Part shown: positions 42,378 through 51,983 of the stretch, piece after piece
Layout of the letters: every line of letters begins with the position of its first letter
Numbering within the stretch: position 1 is the first letter of the stretch
Origin: Candidatus Barnesiella excrementavium
GTDB lineage: Bacteria; Bacteroidota; Bacteroidia; Bacteroidales; Barnesiellaceae
Reading direction: 5' to 3'
Length of the DNA: 64,000 nt
Assembly: GCA_019115485.1 (NCBI GenBank)
Contig: DXDM01000048.1
Coordinates: 1-64,000 of the forward strand
Notes under the pieces: model-generated
Seen by the model: only the letters and a program-made list of their open reading frames with translations
Told to the model about the DNA's origin: nothing
Databases searched by the model: none
Program-made: the position numbers and the translations under genes

Positions 42378-44552
42378 TTAACGCCCTATTTTCTTCTCGT
42401 ATTTTTTCAACAGTTCCCGTGAAGTATCGAGCAACGTACCGTTGCGCTCGATTACCACGGGCTCCGTGCTCTCTATCCATGCCTGTTCAAAGGCAGAGAG
42501 TTTTTGATTCAACGCCTGGCTGTCGAGTTCGGCACCCTGCTCGGCCGCAGTGATTACCGCATCGAAATAGATTTCCCAGCGACCGGCATAGTACGATTTC
42601 ACCAATCCGGCCCATGTACGGCTGGCATAGTCGTTCAGATTGCCGCCCCAGGTGGTAATGAGGTTGCGGGCATTCTTCTCGTAATAATCTTTCAAGGCAT
42701 CGGTCGTACCCATATTGCGGGCCTCATCGATCCACGTATCGAGCGAGGCATGGCTGTGGAATGCGTTCAGGGCCTCCAAATCGGCCAGAATCTCGCGCAT
42801 CTCGGCAGCCTTGGCCTGCAAGGCCGGGACATTCCGCTCGCCGTACAAGCGGTCAAACTCCTGCTTTACCGTCAGAAAATAGTTACCCAAGAGCTGCCGC
42901 CCCACCATCACGAGGTCAATATTGTAGGCATCTCGCTGGCAGGCAGGCACATCGAGCAAGAGTTTCCAGACCTGCAACAAGGTAGCATTGTCATATTCGT
43001 TACCGGTACGCTTGTCGTGGTTGTTGCCCAGTTGCGGACGGAACCCCGGCAAAATGCCCAACGTGCGGGGTACCTGTACGAAAATATCGTCGTACAAGAG
43101 GTGCCAGGCTTTACGTGCCGGATCCGAGACAGCCCCCACGTGACGGTCGGCCAACCGGTCAATCCACTCCTGCTCGTCCCCCGCTATGTTCCAAGCCTTC
43201 TCAAAGGTATACTCATAGGGGAACTGGTCGATGTCCAGCCCTTCCAACGTAGAGCCTATTCCCACCAGATTGTCACCCCCGCTCTTCAAAGCCTCGTCGA
43301 GACGACGGCCACTCTCCCCCACATTACCGGTAAGAGTCGTGTTCCCGCCAAAATTGCCCAGATAGCACCAGATATAGGGCTGCCCGTGAAACTTGTCGGT
43401 ACTCTTCCACAACTCCACGTTCTCGCAATGGTAGTCGAGCAGCATCATCTTGTCTTGCGGTACCCCGGTCAGCAACGCCTTGATGCGCGGAGCCGTCCAC
43501 AAATCGCGGTCGTGATAGAACATCCAGGTCATTTGCAACCATACGGCCTCGGGGTCGGCAGCGGTCAGCGTCTTGTACATGTCGGCCGATACCTGTGCCA
43601 GATACTCCGGGTCCCAACTGGGCGGATCCACCTCATTAAAAGGGTCCACGCCATAGATGTGGTCGGTCCCGAACAGCTTTTCCTGCTCTTGCAGGAAACT
43701 TTTCTGAATCTCGGCAAACAACGGCTCCTCGGGATTCAGGAAGTGGCAACGGTAGGTATCGGAAAATCCAGCCCACTTGCCCAGATACTGGATATTGGCC
43801 TCGGGATAGATGCGCTTCAACGCAGTCGGCACATGACCGGCAAAGGCCGGCAACACGGGAGTCATGTTCAACTCGCGCTCCCGGGCCAGAATCTTCTGCT
43901 GCAACTCGGTCTGCGACTCCAACCACTCCATGGGCAGAGGTCCGTTCCACCCGTCGATATTGGCCATGCGATGCCAAGGCAGATAGGTAGGGCCCGTAAA
44001 ATAGGAGCGTATCTCCTCATCGGTCAACCCCATCTTGCTCCACACCTTGTACCATACCGACTCCTGCCCGGTGATGGCCAAGGGCATGTTCACACCGTTC
44101 AAGGCCATCCAGTCGATCATGCGCTCCCAGTCGCGCCATTGCCAGAAAGGCATGGAATAGCCGTAGGTGCAATAGTTCAGGAAGAAACGGGTATTGACCT
44201 TGGCCTCTACGGTGACCGGCTTGTCGACAGCAGGCAGAACCTGCGGCATCTCGACCGGAATATCGGCATACCACGACACAGTCGTGAGGCAATAGTATTT
44301 CAAGTAGTAGTTAAGTCCGGCTGCCATCGAGTTGGCATTATTTCCGCGGACAACGATTTTCCCGTCCCGACTTTCGAGCGTATAATAATCCCCGGCCTTG
44401 GCCGAAGCCTTCTCAAACACGAATCCATCGGCATAATCGGGAATCAAGCGACGGGTAAGCCGTTCGGCCGCCTTCACATCGCTATCTTGCGAAAAGCAGA
44501 AGGCCGTTCCCAAAAACCAAAAGGACAACGCAATAATAAACAGTTTCTTCAT
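42378..44552 (-). CDS. GH89 alpha-N-acetylglucosaminidase, copy 1
   Basis: The 724-residue exported enzyme starts at the ATG at 44552, which gives a signal peptide (ending A-F-C-F-S-Q). The NAGLU layout is an N-terminal small domain, the (beta/alpha)8 catalytic domain (about 100-450) and a helical C-terminal domain. Candidate catalytic Glu residues are near 303 (F-N-E-V-D-P-P) and near 433 (S-T-L-E-G), matching the two Glu of human NAGLU. It would release terminal alpha-linked GlcNAc, as found on gastric mucin or heparan-type chains. It is the last gene of a five-gene operon that also holds a second GH89. Confidence 0.93.
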   Translation of the reverse strand: MKKLFIIALSFWFLGTAFCFSQDSDVKAAERLTRRLIPDYADGFVFEKASAKAGDYYTLESRDGKIVVRGNNANSMAAGLNYYLKYYCLTTVSWYADIPVEMPQVLPAVDKPVTVEAKVNTRFFLNYCTYGYSMPFWQWRDWERMIDWMALNGVNMPLAITGQESVWYKVWSKMGLTDEEIRSYFTGPTYLPWHRMANIDGWNGPLPMEWLESQTELQQKILARERELNMTPVLPAFAGHVPTALKRIYPEANIQYLGKWAGFSDTYRCHFLNPEEPLFAEIQKSFLQEQEKLFGTDHIYGVDPFNEVDPPSWDPEYLAQVSADMYKTLTAADPEAVWLQMTWMFYHDRDLWTAPRIKALLTGVPQDKMMLLDYHCENVELWKSTDKFHGQPYIWCYLGNFGGNTTLTGNVGESGRRLDEALKSGGDNLVGIGSTLEGLDIDQFPYEYTFEKAWNIAGDEQEWIDRLADRHVGAVSDPARKAWHLLYDDIFVQVPRTLGILPGFRPQLGNNHDKRTGNEYDNATLLQVWKLLLDVPACQRDAYNIDLVMVGRQLLGNYFLTVKQEFDRLYGERNVPALQAKAAEMREILADLEALNAFHSHASLDTWIDEARNMGTTDALKDYYEKNARNLITTWGGNLNDYASRTWAGLVKSYYAGRWEIYFDAVITAAEQGAELDSQALNQKLSAFEQAWIESTEPVVIERNGTLLDTSRELLKKYEKKIGR

Positions 44553-44562
44553 CTTCTTATTC

Positions 44563-45657
44563 TTACAATTTGATATAGATATGCTTTTTATACAAGAACC
44601 AGGCGACAAGCCAGTTGAGCAGGAGGAATACCAGCGCATAGGCCAGACTCCCGCCGTAATTCCCGAAGAGGGGTTGCCACAGGCTGTCGAACGAGAGCGT
44701 GGTCCAATGCCACTTGCGGAACGTCTCCCCGACGATTTCGCTGAATATGTAGATGGACAAGGGATTCACCCCCACCACGACAAAGGGAAGCGTCCACCGG
44801 CTCTTTTTCAGCTCATCGATAAAATAGACGAGCGTGGCCAAGATGAGCGAGGTAGCCCCGCAAGTCACCAACACGAAGCTCGACGTCCACAACCGCTTGT
44901 TCAACGGCGCGCCATAGCTCCACAGATACCCGAGTATGAGCATCACCGTGCCCCAAACGGCCAATTTCACAATCTGCGTGCGAATCTCCTTTTCCTTGAC
45001 GATAATGCGGCCGCACAGGAAACCAATCATCACCTGAGCCACCGCGGGGATTGTGCTCAACACCCCTTCGGGGTCGACAAACTGAGCGCCGCCCAAATAC
45101 ATGTGCGACGGGCCCAGCACAGCAAAATCGACAATCGACACCACATTCTCGGCACACTTTTCAAAGCCGTTGCCAAAGAGTTGAAGCAAATAGTACCCCA
45201 CCAGCAACACGGCGATTATCGCCGGGAAGAACCGATGCCGCACCGTGACCGACAGAAGCGCAACAACGCCGTAGCAGATACCCAACCGCTGCAAGACGCC
45301 CATGATGCGCAGATTCTCGAGCGTATTGCATTCACCCGTCGCAATCCAGGCCAAGACCCATTTGAGGGCTATGCCCGACAGGATTATCAGGAAAGTGCGC
45401 CGCAGAATGCGTCCGATCGAGACCCGCCAGTCAAACCCGCTCTTATTGAGCGACAGATAAATCGATACCCCCATGATGAACAGGAAGGCAGGAAAAACGA
45501 GGTCGGCAGGCGTAAAACCGTCCCACCGGGCATGTTTCAACGGGGCGTAGGCATACCCGCAAGCCCCAGCATTGTTGACGAGAATCATGCCATAAATGGT
45601 AATCCCCCGCAACACATCGAGCGAAACCAGTCTTTTCGTAGTTTTTTTCAACGACAT
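44563..45657 (-). CDS. HGSNAT-like membrane acetyltransferase (DUF5009/DUF1624 type)
   Basis: The 364-residue polytopic membrane protein has about ten helices. I chose the ATG at 45657, which overlaps the upstream stop by 10 bases and starts R-L-V-S-L-D-V-L-R-G. Residues 41-56 carry the K-H-x-x-W-x-G-x-T-x-A-D-L-V-F-P motif, including His42, corresponding to the active-site histidine region of human heparan-alpha-glucosaminide N-acetyltransferase. The human enzyme passes acetyl from cytosolic acetyl-CoA across the membrane to terminal glucosamine. It sits directly upstream of a GH89 gene, the enzyme acting next in the lysosomal pathway. Substrate in this organism is inferred. Confidence 0.85.
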   Translation of the reverse strand: MSLKKTTKRLVSLDVLRGITIYGMILVNNAGACGYAYAPLKHARWDGFTPADLVFPAFLFIMGVSIYLSLNKSGFDWRVSIGRILRRTFLIILSGIALKWVLAWIATGECNTLENLRIMGVLQRLGICYGVVALLSVTVRHRFFPAIIAVLLVGYYLLQLFGNGFEKCAENVVSIVDFAVLGPSHMYLGGAQFVDPEGVLSTIPAVAQVMIGFLCGRIIVKEKEIRTQIVKLAVWGTVMLILGYLWSYGAPLNKRLWTSSFVLVTCGATSLILATLVYFIDELKKSRWTLPFVVVGVNPLSIYIFSEIVGETFRKWHWTTLSFDSLWQPLFGNYGGSLAYALVFLLLNWLVAWFLYKKHIYIKL

Positions 45658-46901
45658 ATCCAATACATTAACGTGGAACACAAGGTTAATACAGCCCCGA
45701 TGAGGCTTTCATAAGGAATCAGTTTCAACCGCTCCTTGAAGGAGAGCTCGCACACCCCACCCGTGGCGTGGAAGAAAGAGCCGTGGGGCAGATGGTCGAG
45801 CACGGTAGAGCCGGCATTGACCATGGCCGCACCCCATACCGACGAAACGCCTACCGCCAGAATCATGTCGGCAAAAGAGGCCGACGCCAGCGTGGCTCCC
45901 GCCGTCGTGGAGGCCGTAGCGGCCGACATCAAGATACCCGAAACGGGAGCTATCAACTCTTTCCCGACACTGATGTGGTCGAGCAGCACCAATATGTGGT
46001 CTTTGAGGGTAGAATCCTGAATGACTCCGGCAATCGTCCCCGTACCGATGAGCAGCACGGCGATTACCGACATCTTCTGCAACCCGAATTCGATACTGGG
46101 CAGGGCGTTTTTCCATTGCTTCATGCAGAGGAGTCCGCATAGACCGCCCACCGGTAAAGCAATCAACGGGTCGACAGTAATCCCGCACAACGGTCGCAAG
46201 GCCAGCAGGAGAATGGTCACAACGGGGGCGACCAAACTGCTCCACAACGGGGGTAACGTCCGGTCATCGGCCACGGTCTCGCAGTCGGAATGGACCCGAC
46301 GTTCGGGTACCGGGAAGAAGCGGGCTATGACAAAGACGGTAAAGAGCAACCCGATGAGGGCCGGGACGACATTGGCAAACATGACCGATGACAAATCGGC
46401 CCCGAAATTCTCGGCCGCGATAATCGTGTTGGGGTTGGGCGAGATGATATTGCCGCACTTTCCGCCCCCAATCATCACCAGCAGCAACTGCGGCGTAGGG
46501 ACTCCCAGCCGGCGACCTATCGAGAGGGCTACCGGGGCTACCGTAATGACCGCCACATCGATAAACACCCCTACCGCACACAAGAGCATCGTGGCGAAGG
46601 CCAGAGCCAGATAGACGCGCTTCTCGCCCCAGAACCGAATGATGGCATTCGAGATGGTCATGGCGGCACCGGTCTTGATCAACACCCCCGACAGCACACC
46701 GGCTGTCAAGATGCGCAACACGGCCGAAGAGACTCCTTTCACCCCCTCAGTCATCGAGGCTACCACCTCTTCCAACGAGAGGCCTCCGGCCAAGCCGCCG
46801 ATCAAAGCGCCCAGAATGAGGCTATATGCAGGCGATACCTTTTTGATAATCAATCCTATCGCCACCAACAGACCCAACAATGCACCTATCGTACTATCCA
46901 T
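45648..46901 (-). CDS. GntP-family organic acid permease
   Basis: The 417-residue inner-membrane protein of the gluconate:H+ symporter (GntP) family has about twelve helices. Motifs include the G-G-G-K-C-G-N-I-I-S-P-N-P-N-T segment (about 145-160) and a repeated A-S-T-T-A-G-A-T region in the C-half. Family substrates include gluconate, fructuronate, idonate, serine and glycerate. It overlaps the glycerate kinase gene by 8 bases, so D-glycerate is a reasonable guess for its cargo. Confidence 0.88.
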   Translation of the reverse strand: MDSTIGALLGLLVAIGLIIKKVSPAYSLILGALIGGLAGGLSLEEVVASMTEGVKGVSSAVLRILTAGVLSGVLIKTGAAMTISNAIIRFWGEKRVYLALAFATMLLCAVGVFIDVAVITVAPVALSIGRRLGVPTPQLLLVMIGGGKCGNIISPNPNTIIAAENFGADLSSVMFANVVPALIGLLFTVFVIARFFPVPERRVHSDCETVADDRTLPPLWSSLVAPVVTILLLALRPLCGITVDPLIALPVGGLCGLLCMKQWKNALPSIEFGLQKMSVIAVLLIGTGTIAGVIQDSTLKDHILVLLDHISVGKELIAPVSGILMSAATASTTAGATLASASFADMILAVGVSSVWGAAMVNAGSTVLDHLPHGSFFHATGGVCELSFKERLKLIPYESLIGAVLTLCSTLMYWICR

Positions 46902-48039
46902 GGTTCACGATTTGAAGGGTCCGCATTATCTGTGAAACGACCTGCCGGATATTCTGCAAGGCAAACGCACGGTCCATCGCCTGCTGCAACGAGACCGGCG
47001 CCTGCTGTATGGAAAAGACACCGGCAAAGCCCATCTGATTCAACACCTCGCAATCCTCTACGCAACCGCCCAGAGCGATGACCGGGACCTGCTCGCGCTG
47101 TGCATGGCGCAGAACACCGCCCAGAGCTTTCCCCATACCCGTCTGCCGGTCCAGTTTACCTTCGCCGGTCAGAATCAAGTCGGCACCCCGTATAATCTCG
47201 TCGAAGCGGAGCATCTCCAACACAATGTCGATGCCCGAGTGCAACTCGGCCCGAAGGAAAGGCAGTATGCCTCCGCCCAATCCACCGGCAGCCCCGGCTC
47301 CCGGAATGGTCGAAATATCGATGTGCTTCAACGACTCTATCACGCGGGCATAATGGACCATGCCCTTCTCCAACAAGTCCACCTCGTTGGGCGAAGCTCC
47401 CTTTTGGGGGGCATAAATCGCAGCCGCACCGCAAGGCCCGTAGAAGGGATTGTTCACATCGCAGGCAATCGTAAAGGTAGTCTCGCGCAAGGCTTCGTTG
47501 GCCCCACGTTCGTCGATGCGGGCTATGCGTTCCAAGTTCTTTCCCGCCGGGAAGAGCTCCTCGCCCTGGTCGTCGAGAAACCGATAGCCCAGTGCGGCCA
47601 ACAGTCCCGTACCCGCATCGTTGGTGGCGCTGCCGCCAATCCCCATGACGATGCGACGGCACCCGCGGCTCAACGCATCGGCAATCATCTCGCCGGTACC
47701 CCAGGTGGTCGTGAGCAGGGGATTTCGCCTTTCGGGCGGTACCAGCGGCAACCCACTGGCCGCCGCCATCTCCATCACGGCGGTCGTACCGTCGGCCGTG
47801 ATGCCATAGGTAGCCTCTATCGGGCACATGAGCGGGTCGTGAACCCAGCACGACACCCGCTCGACGGGCAGGCTGGCACAAATCGCCTCGGCCGTACCTT
47901 CACCGCCATCGGCCACCGGTACCGTCACCACCTCGCACCCGGCCAGGCAATCGATAATTCCTTGTCGGGCAGCGGTGGCTATCTCTTGCGAACTTGCGCA
48001 ACCCTTGAATGAATCAAATGCTAAAATTATCCTTTTCAT
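46894..48039 (-). CDS. Glycerate kinase (GlxK/GarK type)
   Basis: The 381-residue protein starts at the ATG at 48039 (M-K-R-I-I-L-A-F-D-S-F-K-G). The glycerate kinase type 1 fold is recognisable from the N-terminal D-S-F-K-G, the P-V-A-D-G-G-E-G-T segment (about 47-55), G-I-G-G-S-A-T-N-D-A-G-T-G (about 128-140) and L-T-G-E-G-K-L-D near 290. It phosphorylates D-glycerate, usually to 2-phosphoglycerate, feeding glycolysis. It lies between the two GH89 genes with an overlapping GntP permease, suggesting that glycerate is imported or released by this pathway. Confidence 0.92.
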   Translation of the reverse strand: MKRIILAFDSFKGCASSQEIATAARQGIIDCLAGCEVVTVPVADGGEGTAEAICASLPVERVSCWVHDPLMCPIEATYGITADGTTAVMEMAAASGLPLVPPERRNPLLTTTWGTGEMIADALSRGCRRIVMGIGGSATNDAGTGLLAALGYRFLDDQGEELFPAGKNLERIARIDERGANEALRETTFTIACDVNNPFYGPCGAAAIYAPQKGASPNEVDLLEKGMVHYARVIESLKHIDISTIPGAGAAGGLGGGILPFLRAELHSGIDIVLEMLRFDEIIRGADLILTGEGKLDRQTGMGKALGGVLRHAQREQVPVIALGGCVEDCEVLNQMGFAGVFSIQQAPVSLQQAMDRAFALQNIRQVVSQIMRTLQIVNHG

Positions 48040-48076
48040 GGTCTCTTTCTTCTTTCCTCCAAATGTAGCGAAAATA

Positions 48077-50245
48077 TTACTCCTCTTTACACCGGACCAC
48101 CCATTCGATGGCGCTCTGCAACGGGTCGTCAAAAGCGGTAGAGGTATTGTGCCACGGAGTCTTTATCCAGTTCTCCTCCCAGCGATCCAGGTCGGCCCGC
48201 TGTTCCGAGAAATACAATTTCATGCGGGGAATATAGTAATCCTTTATCAGTCCGCTCCAAAAACGGGCGGCATAATCTTCCTGAAATCCGCCCCAGGTGG
48301 TAATGAGCCGCTTGGCGTTGGCCTCATAGGCGTCTTTCTCCCGGTCGGTCTCACCCCATTCGCGAGCCCGGTCGACCCACTCGTCCAGTCGGTACAGCGG
48401 GTGCGAGGCCAGCAGTTTGTCGACAGCCAAAAGAATCTCGACCGAGCGGTTCAACTGCTGCGTAGCCTCCACCTGGTTTCCCAACGAGTCGGCATGCAAC
48501 GCCTGCCGGTAATGGTTGTCGGCCTTGACGGCCAGATAGTAGGAGGCATATTCGAGGGCATCGTTTACATAGAGCGGCGATGATTTCAAGCTGTCGGCAC
48601 ACGACAGGAACTGCTCCACCCCTTGCAGGAAGGTCTCGTTCATATCGTGCCTGCTCACCCGACGGGTATCGGGTACAACCGTCTGCCAGGTAAACCGGGG
48701 ATAGGAGTAGAGCGAACTGTAAACCGACGCTCTGAACCGATGCCAGGCACTGTCCATGGCGGCCGGACAACTCCCGTAACGAGCCCGGCAATAATCGGGC
48801 AACCAGGTATCCAGATTGATCGAATCGGCAGTCCAGCCCATATCGGCGAGCAGTTCATAGACCACCTCGTTGTTTTCAAGACCCTCGGGAGCCGACCCGA
48901 ATCCAATCAGGTTCCCGGCTTTCCCGCTGTGCAGGGCTTCGGCCGACGAGGTAGCATACATCTGCAAATCGCCGGTCATCGGGGTCTTTCCCCCGAAGTT
49001 GGGTACATAGCTGAAAATCCACTTCTTCCCGTAAAAGCCGTCGTGATTCTTCCACGTCTGCTCGGTACCCCAAACCCACTTGGGATAATCGTTCCCCAGG
49101 TCGACGATAATCATCTTGTCGTCGGGGACCCGGCTCAGCAGAGCCTGCAAGCTGGGACGGTCCCAAAAGTCGTGCTGATACCCGAAGGTCCAGCCCTGTG
49201 TCACCCACACGGCATCGGGGTTACCGGCCGCAATCGAGCGATATATCGATTCGCCGTACTGGGCCAACAGCCGGTGCTTCCCGGCTTCGTCACCCTCGGC
49301 GACAGGCAATCTCATCTCGTTGAAACTATCCGACAGATAGTAGGTGTTCTTGCCGAACTCCTTTTCCCACTCCTCGACAAACATCTTTCCTATCTCGTTG
49401 AAATAAGGCGTATCGGGAGGCAATACATAGGCATTGTATTTTTCATCAAATCCACCCCACTCCAAGTGCTTGAAGCCAATCTCGGGGTGTTTCTCGGCAA
49501 AAGCCATCGGGACAAACCCGGCAAACGCGGGAGCCACGGGCTCCATGCCCAACTCGCGCATGCGTTTCAATATCTTGTGTTGCAGTTTTATCTGGGCCTC
49601 CTGCCACCCCTCCGACAGCGGTCCGTCCCAGCTGTTGAGGTTACCCATGCGATGCCAGGGCAGATGGGCCGGTCCGGTGAAAAAGGCTCGTATCTCCTCT
49701 TCCTTCAACCCCATCTTCAACCACACGCGCTCGGCTATCGCCTCGCTGGCCACGGTAGCCAACGGCATGTTCACGCCCCGCAGCGCCATCCAGTCGATTT
49801 CCTTCTCCCAGCGGTCCCAATCCCAATAGGGTGCGGTGTATCCAAACGTACACACGTTCAGGAAATAACGAAACTGATAGGGGGTGGTCTGTCGCTTCAA
49901 GGCATAGTCGGGCCATACGGCCGGCAAGGTCATGTGCTCCCCACTCCACGTCTTCATCGACTGGCAAGCCTCACGCAGGTAGGTGTGGAAGGCATAACAG
50001 AGGGCAACCGTGCTGCTGCCTCTCAGGGTGAGGACTCCTTGCCGAGCCTCGATCTCAAAAGTCTCTTTTCCGTTTTCGGGGGCGATAACCTCCAACTTTA
50101 TCTCTGAGGCCCGCTCACCGATTTGTCGCTCGAGCAGCTCAAAAGCGGGCTGTATCACCGCATTCGATTGGCCCGACGAGCTACACCCGCACAGGCATAA
50201 AATCAGGGAAAGAAGGTAAAAACAAGGAGATGTGAAGCTTTTCAT
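48077..50245 (-). CDS. GH89 alpha-N-acetylglucosaminidase, copy 2
   Basis: The 722-residue exported enzyme begins M-K-S-F-T-S-P-C-F-Y; a lipoprotein-like signal ends at C-L-C-G-C (Cys near 18-21), so it may be lipid-anchored. The catalytic Glu candidates are near 309 (D-S-F-N-E-M) and near 451. The second lies in G-S-A-P-E-G-L-E-N-N-E-V-V-Y, close to the corresponding segment of human NAGLU as I recall it and closer than in copy 1. It is the first gene of the operon with glycerate kinase, GntP permease, HGSNAT-like protein and GH89 copy 1; divergence of the two GH89 suggests different linkages. Confidence 0.93.
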   Translation of the reverse strand: MKSFTSPCFYLLSLILCLCGCSSSGQSNAVIQPAFELLERQIGERASEIKLEVIAPENGKETFEIEARQGVLTLRGSSTVALCYAFHTYLREACQSMKTWSGEHMTLPAVWPDYALKRQTTPYQFRYFLNVCTFGYTAPYWDWDRWEKEIDWMALRGVNMPLATVASEAIAERVWLKMGLKEEEIRAFFTGPAHLPWHRMGNLNSWDGPLSEGWQEAQIKLQHKILKRMRELGMEPVAPAFAGFVPMAFAEKHPEIGFKHLEWGGFDEKYNAYVLPPDTPYFNEIGKMFVEEWEKEFGKNTYYLSDSFNEMRLPVAEGDEAGKHRLLAQYGESIYRSIAAGNPDAVWVTQGWTFGYQHDFWDRPSLQALLSRVPDDKMIIVDLGNDYPKWVWGTEQTWKNHDGFYGKKWIFSYVPNFGGKTPMTGDLQMYATSSAEALHSGKAGNLIGFGSAPEGLENNEVVYELLADMGWTADSINLDTWLPDYCRARYGSCPAAMDSAWHRFRASVYSSLYSYPRFTWQTVVPDTRRVSRHDMNETFLQGVEQFLSCADSLKSSPLYVNDALEYASYYLAVKADNHYRQALHADSLGNQVEATQQLNRSVEILLAVDKLLASHPLYRLDEWVDRAREWGETDREKDAYEANAKRLITTWGGFQEDYAARFWSGLIKDYYIPRMKLYFSEQRADLDRWEENWIKTPWHNTSTAFDDPLQSAIEWVVRCKEE

Positions 50246-50286
50246 GGAATGACTATTTTTTGAAATTAAACGAACGGGAAAGTCAC

Positions 50287-50346
50287 AAAAAAATCGTGTT
50301 GCGAATCGCTTACGCCTCGTGAGCAGATAAGCAACTCACAACACGA
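50287..50346 (-). terminator. Strong terminator of the sigma-SusCD-EEP operon
   Basis: On the minus strand TCGTGTTG pairs with CAACACGA (50294-50301 with 50339-50346) and an inner TAAGC/GCTTA stem adds to it, followed by TTTTTTT at 50293-50287. It lies 41 bases after the stop at 50388. The remaining 40 bases to the GH89 start show no sure promoter. Confidence 0.8.
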
Positions 50347-50387
50347 CAATTCATGAATTTACCACAAAAAACAACCTATTTTTCTAA

Positions 50388-51971
50388 TTATCTAACAATC
50401 AGTTTTTGGGTCAAGTGATCTACGACAATCAGGTAGATGCCTTGGGCTACGGGCAATTCGAGGGCTGCACCGTCGGCGATAACCCCTTCGTAAACCAGAC
50501 TACCGGTCAGGTTGTAAACCCGGGCTTCGGCCTCACCGTCCAAACCGGCGGCATAGACTACCCGACCGTCGTTCCAGATGCGGAGTTCATTGCCAACCAC
50601 GGCACTCTCGATACCGCTTACCTCGGCGTCATATTCAACGGCACCTACTGCGGGAGCCTCGGGACGCGGATTGCCCAGCTGGTCGGTCGTGGGGATTTCA
50701 ACCCCTTCGTAACTCTTCAAACCTTTGCCGATAACGACACTGTTCTCGGCAATCATGGCTACGTGCAAGTCGCCCATCAAGGTGGCTGTCATGTGCGAAT
50801 ATTCGGGATCGTTCTCGTCCCACGGATTCTGTTCGGTAGCAGCAAAAACGGCATCGTTCGAAAAATCGATCAGTGCATTGTCGTCGGCTGCATCGAGAAC
50901 CTGATAGAATTTATCGTTGGCAGCGGCAAAATAGTTGTTTTTGCAAACCGGGAATACCGTTTGAGGTTGTGCCTTATCGTTGGCCTTGTCGCCTTCGAGG
51001 TAGAAAGCCTTCACGTCGTTCAACGGGTTTGTATCCCAGGGATCGTAGTAGTTCTCGGCAAAGAGGTTGTTGATGAATACGGGTTTCATCGGTTCGGCCG
51101 TAGCATTAGCCCATACGTTGATGGCACCGCCGTCGTCGCTGTTGGTGATGTTGTTAAGGTTACCTACGAAAGTACAGTTGACAATGGCCGGTTCAAATGC
51201 GCCCGAAGGTTCGGCCGTCTGCATGTAAATAGCACCACCCCGGTTGCCGCACGTATTGTTGGCAAAGGTAGAGTTGGCAATATACACGCTGGGAACCACA
51301 CCCTTTGTGAGGACGTTCACACCAACGGCACCACCCGATACGGCTTCGTTGTACTCGAACGTACAGTTGGTAATGCGCAACGCAGGTACAACCGTCGACT
51401 CGGCGGTATAGAAGCAGAGGGCGCCGCCTCCGTAAGTACCCATACCCTTGTTGTTGTAGAACCAGCATTGGTCGAAGGTGGCGTTACAGTTGTTGATACG
51501 GGCTACACCACCGTTGTTTCCCTTCTCGTTCTTGGGGTCGCGATTATCGCGGAAGACGCATTTCGTAGCCGAGAAGGAGCAGTCGCCCGACATCTTGATG
51601 GCAATGGCGCTGAACCCTTTGACCACGAGATTTTCCATCGATACAATCGAGCCTCCCGACAGGTTCAGGAAGTAGTTGGAACTACCCACGATAGTCACGG
51701 GTTTGCCGTTTTTCTTGTTGAGACCGTCGATTTTGACATTCTTCTTGTTCAAATCGATTCCCTTGCAATCTTCCGTATTGTATTCCAGCGTTTCGCCATC
51801 GAAATTAAACTCGACCGTCGTTTCCGTTTCGCCGGAAATGGCCGACATAACTTGCAGCAGAGAACCCTCTGTGGCTGCATTCATTTCGGCAGTAGTTACC
51901 TGTACGGTCTCTGCCAACAGTGTGCCTGAGCAAAGTGCCAATAGGCACAACAATGATGTACTCTTTTTCAT
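50388..51971 (-). CDS. Secreted right-handed beta-helix protein with C-terminal sorting-like domain
   Basis: The 527-residue protein has a signal peptide (about 1-20). The middle region (about 60-420) shows repeated short strands with N-G-G-V-A-R-I-N-N-C, G-G-G-A-L-C-F and R-G-G-A-I-Y-M turns, typical of parallel beta-helix (pectate lyase/choice-of-anchor) proteins. Its last 75 residues look like a type A C-terminal sorting domain (R-V-Y-N-L-T-G-S-L-V-Y-E-G and G-I-Y-L-I-V-V). No catalytic residues of a known lyase family can be assigned. It is the last gene of the SusCD operon, probably a surface glycan-binding or -cleaving protein. Confidence 0.8.
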   Translation of the reverse strand: MKKSTSLLCLLALCSGTLLAETVQVTTAEMNAATEGSLLQVMSAISGETETTVEFNFDGETLEYNTEDCKGIDLNKKNVKIDGLNKKNGKPVTIVGSSNYFLNLSGGSIVSMENLVVKGFSAIAIKMSGDCSFSATKCVFRDNRDPKNEKGNNGGVARINNCNATFDQCWFYNNKGMGTYGGGALCFYTAESTVVPALRITNCTFEYNEAVSGGAVGVNVLTKGVVPSVYIANSTFANNTCGNRGGAIYMQTAEPSGAFEPAIVNCTFVGNLNNITNSDDGGAINVWANATAEPMKPVFINNLFAENYYDPWDTNPLNDVKAFYLEGDKANDKAQPQTVFPVCKNNYFAAANDKFYQVLDAADDNALIDFSNDAVFAATEQNPWDENDPEYSHMTATLMGDLHVAMIAENSVVIGKGLKSYEGVEIPTTDQLGNPRPEAPAVGAVEYDAEVSGIESAVVGNELRIWNDGRVVYAAGLDGEAEARVYNLTGSLVYEGVIADGAALELPVAQGIYLIVVDHLTQKLIVR

Positions 51972-51983
51972 AATTTTAAAAAT

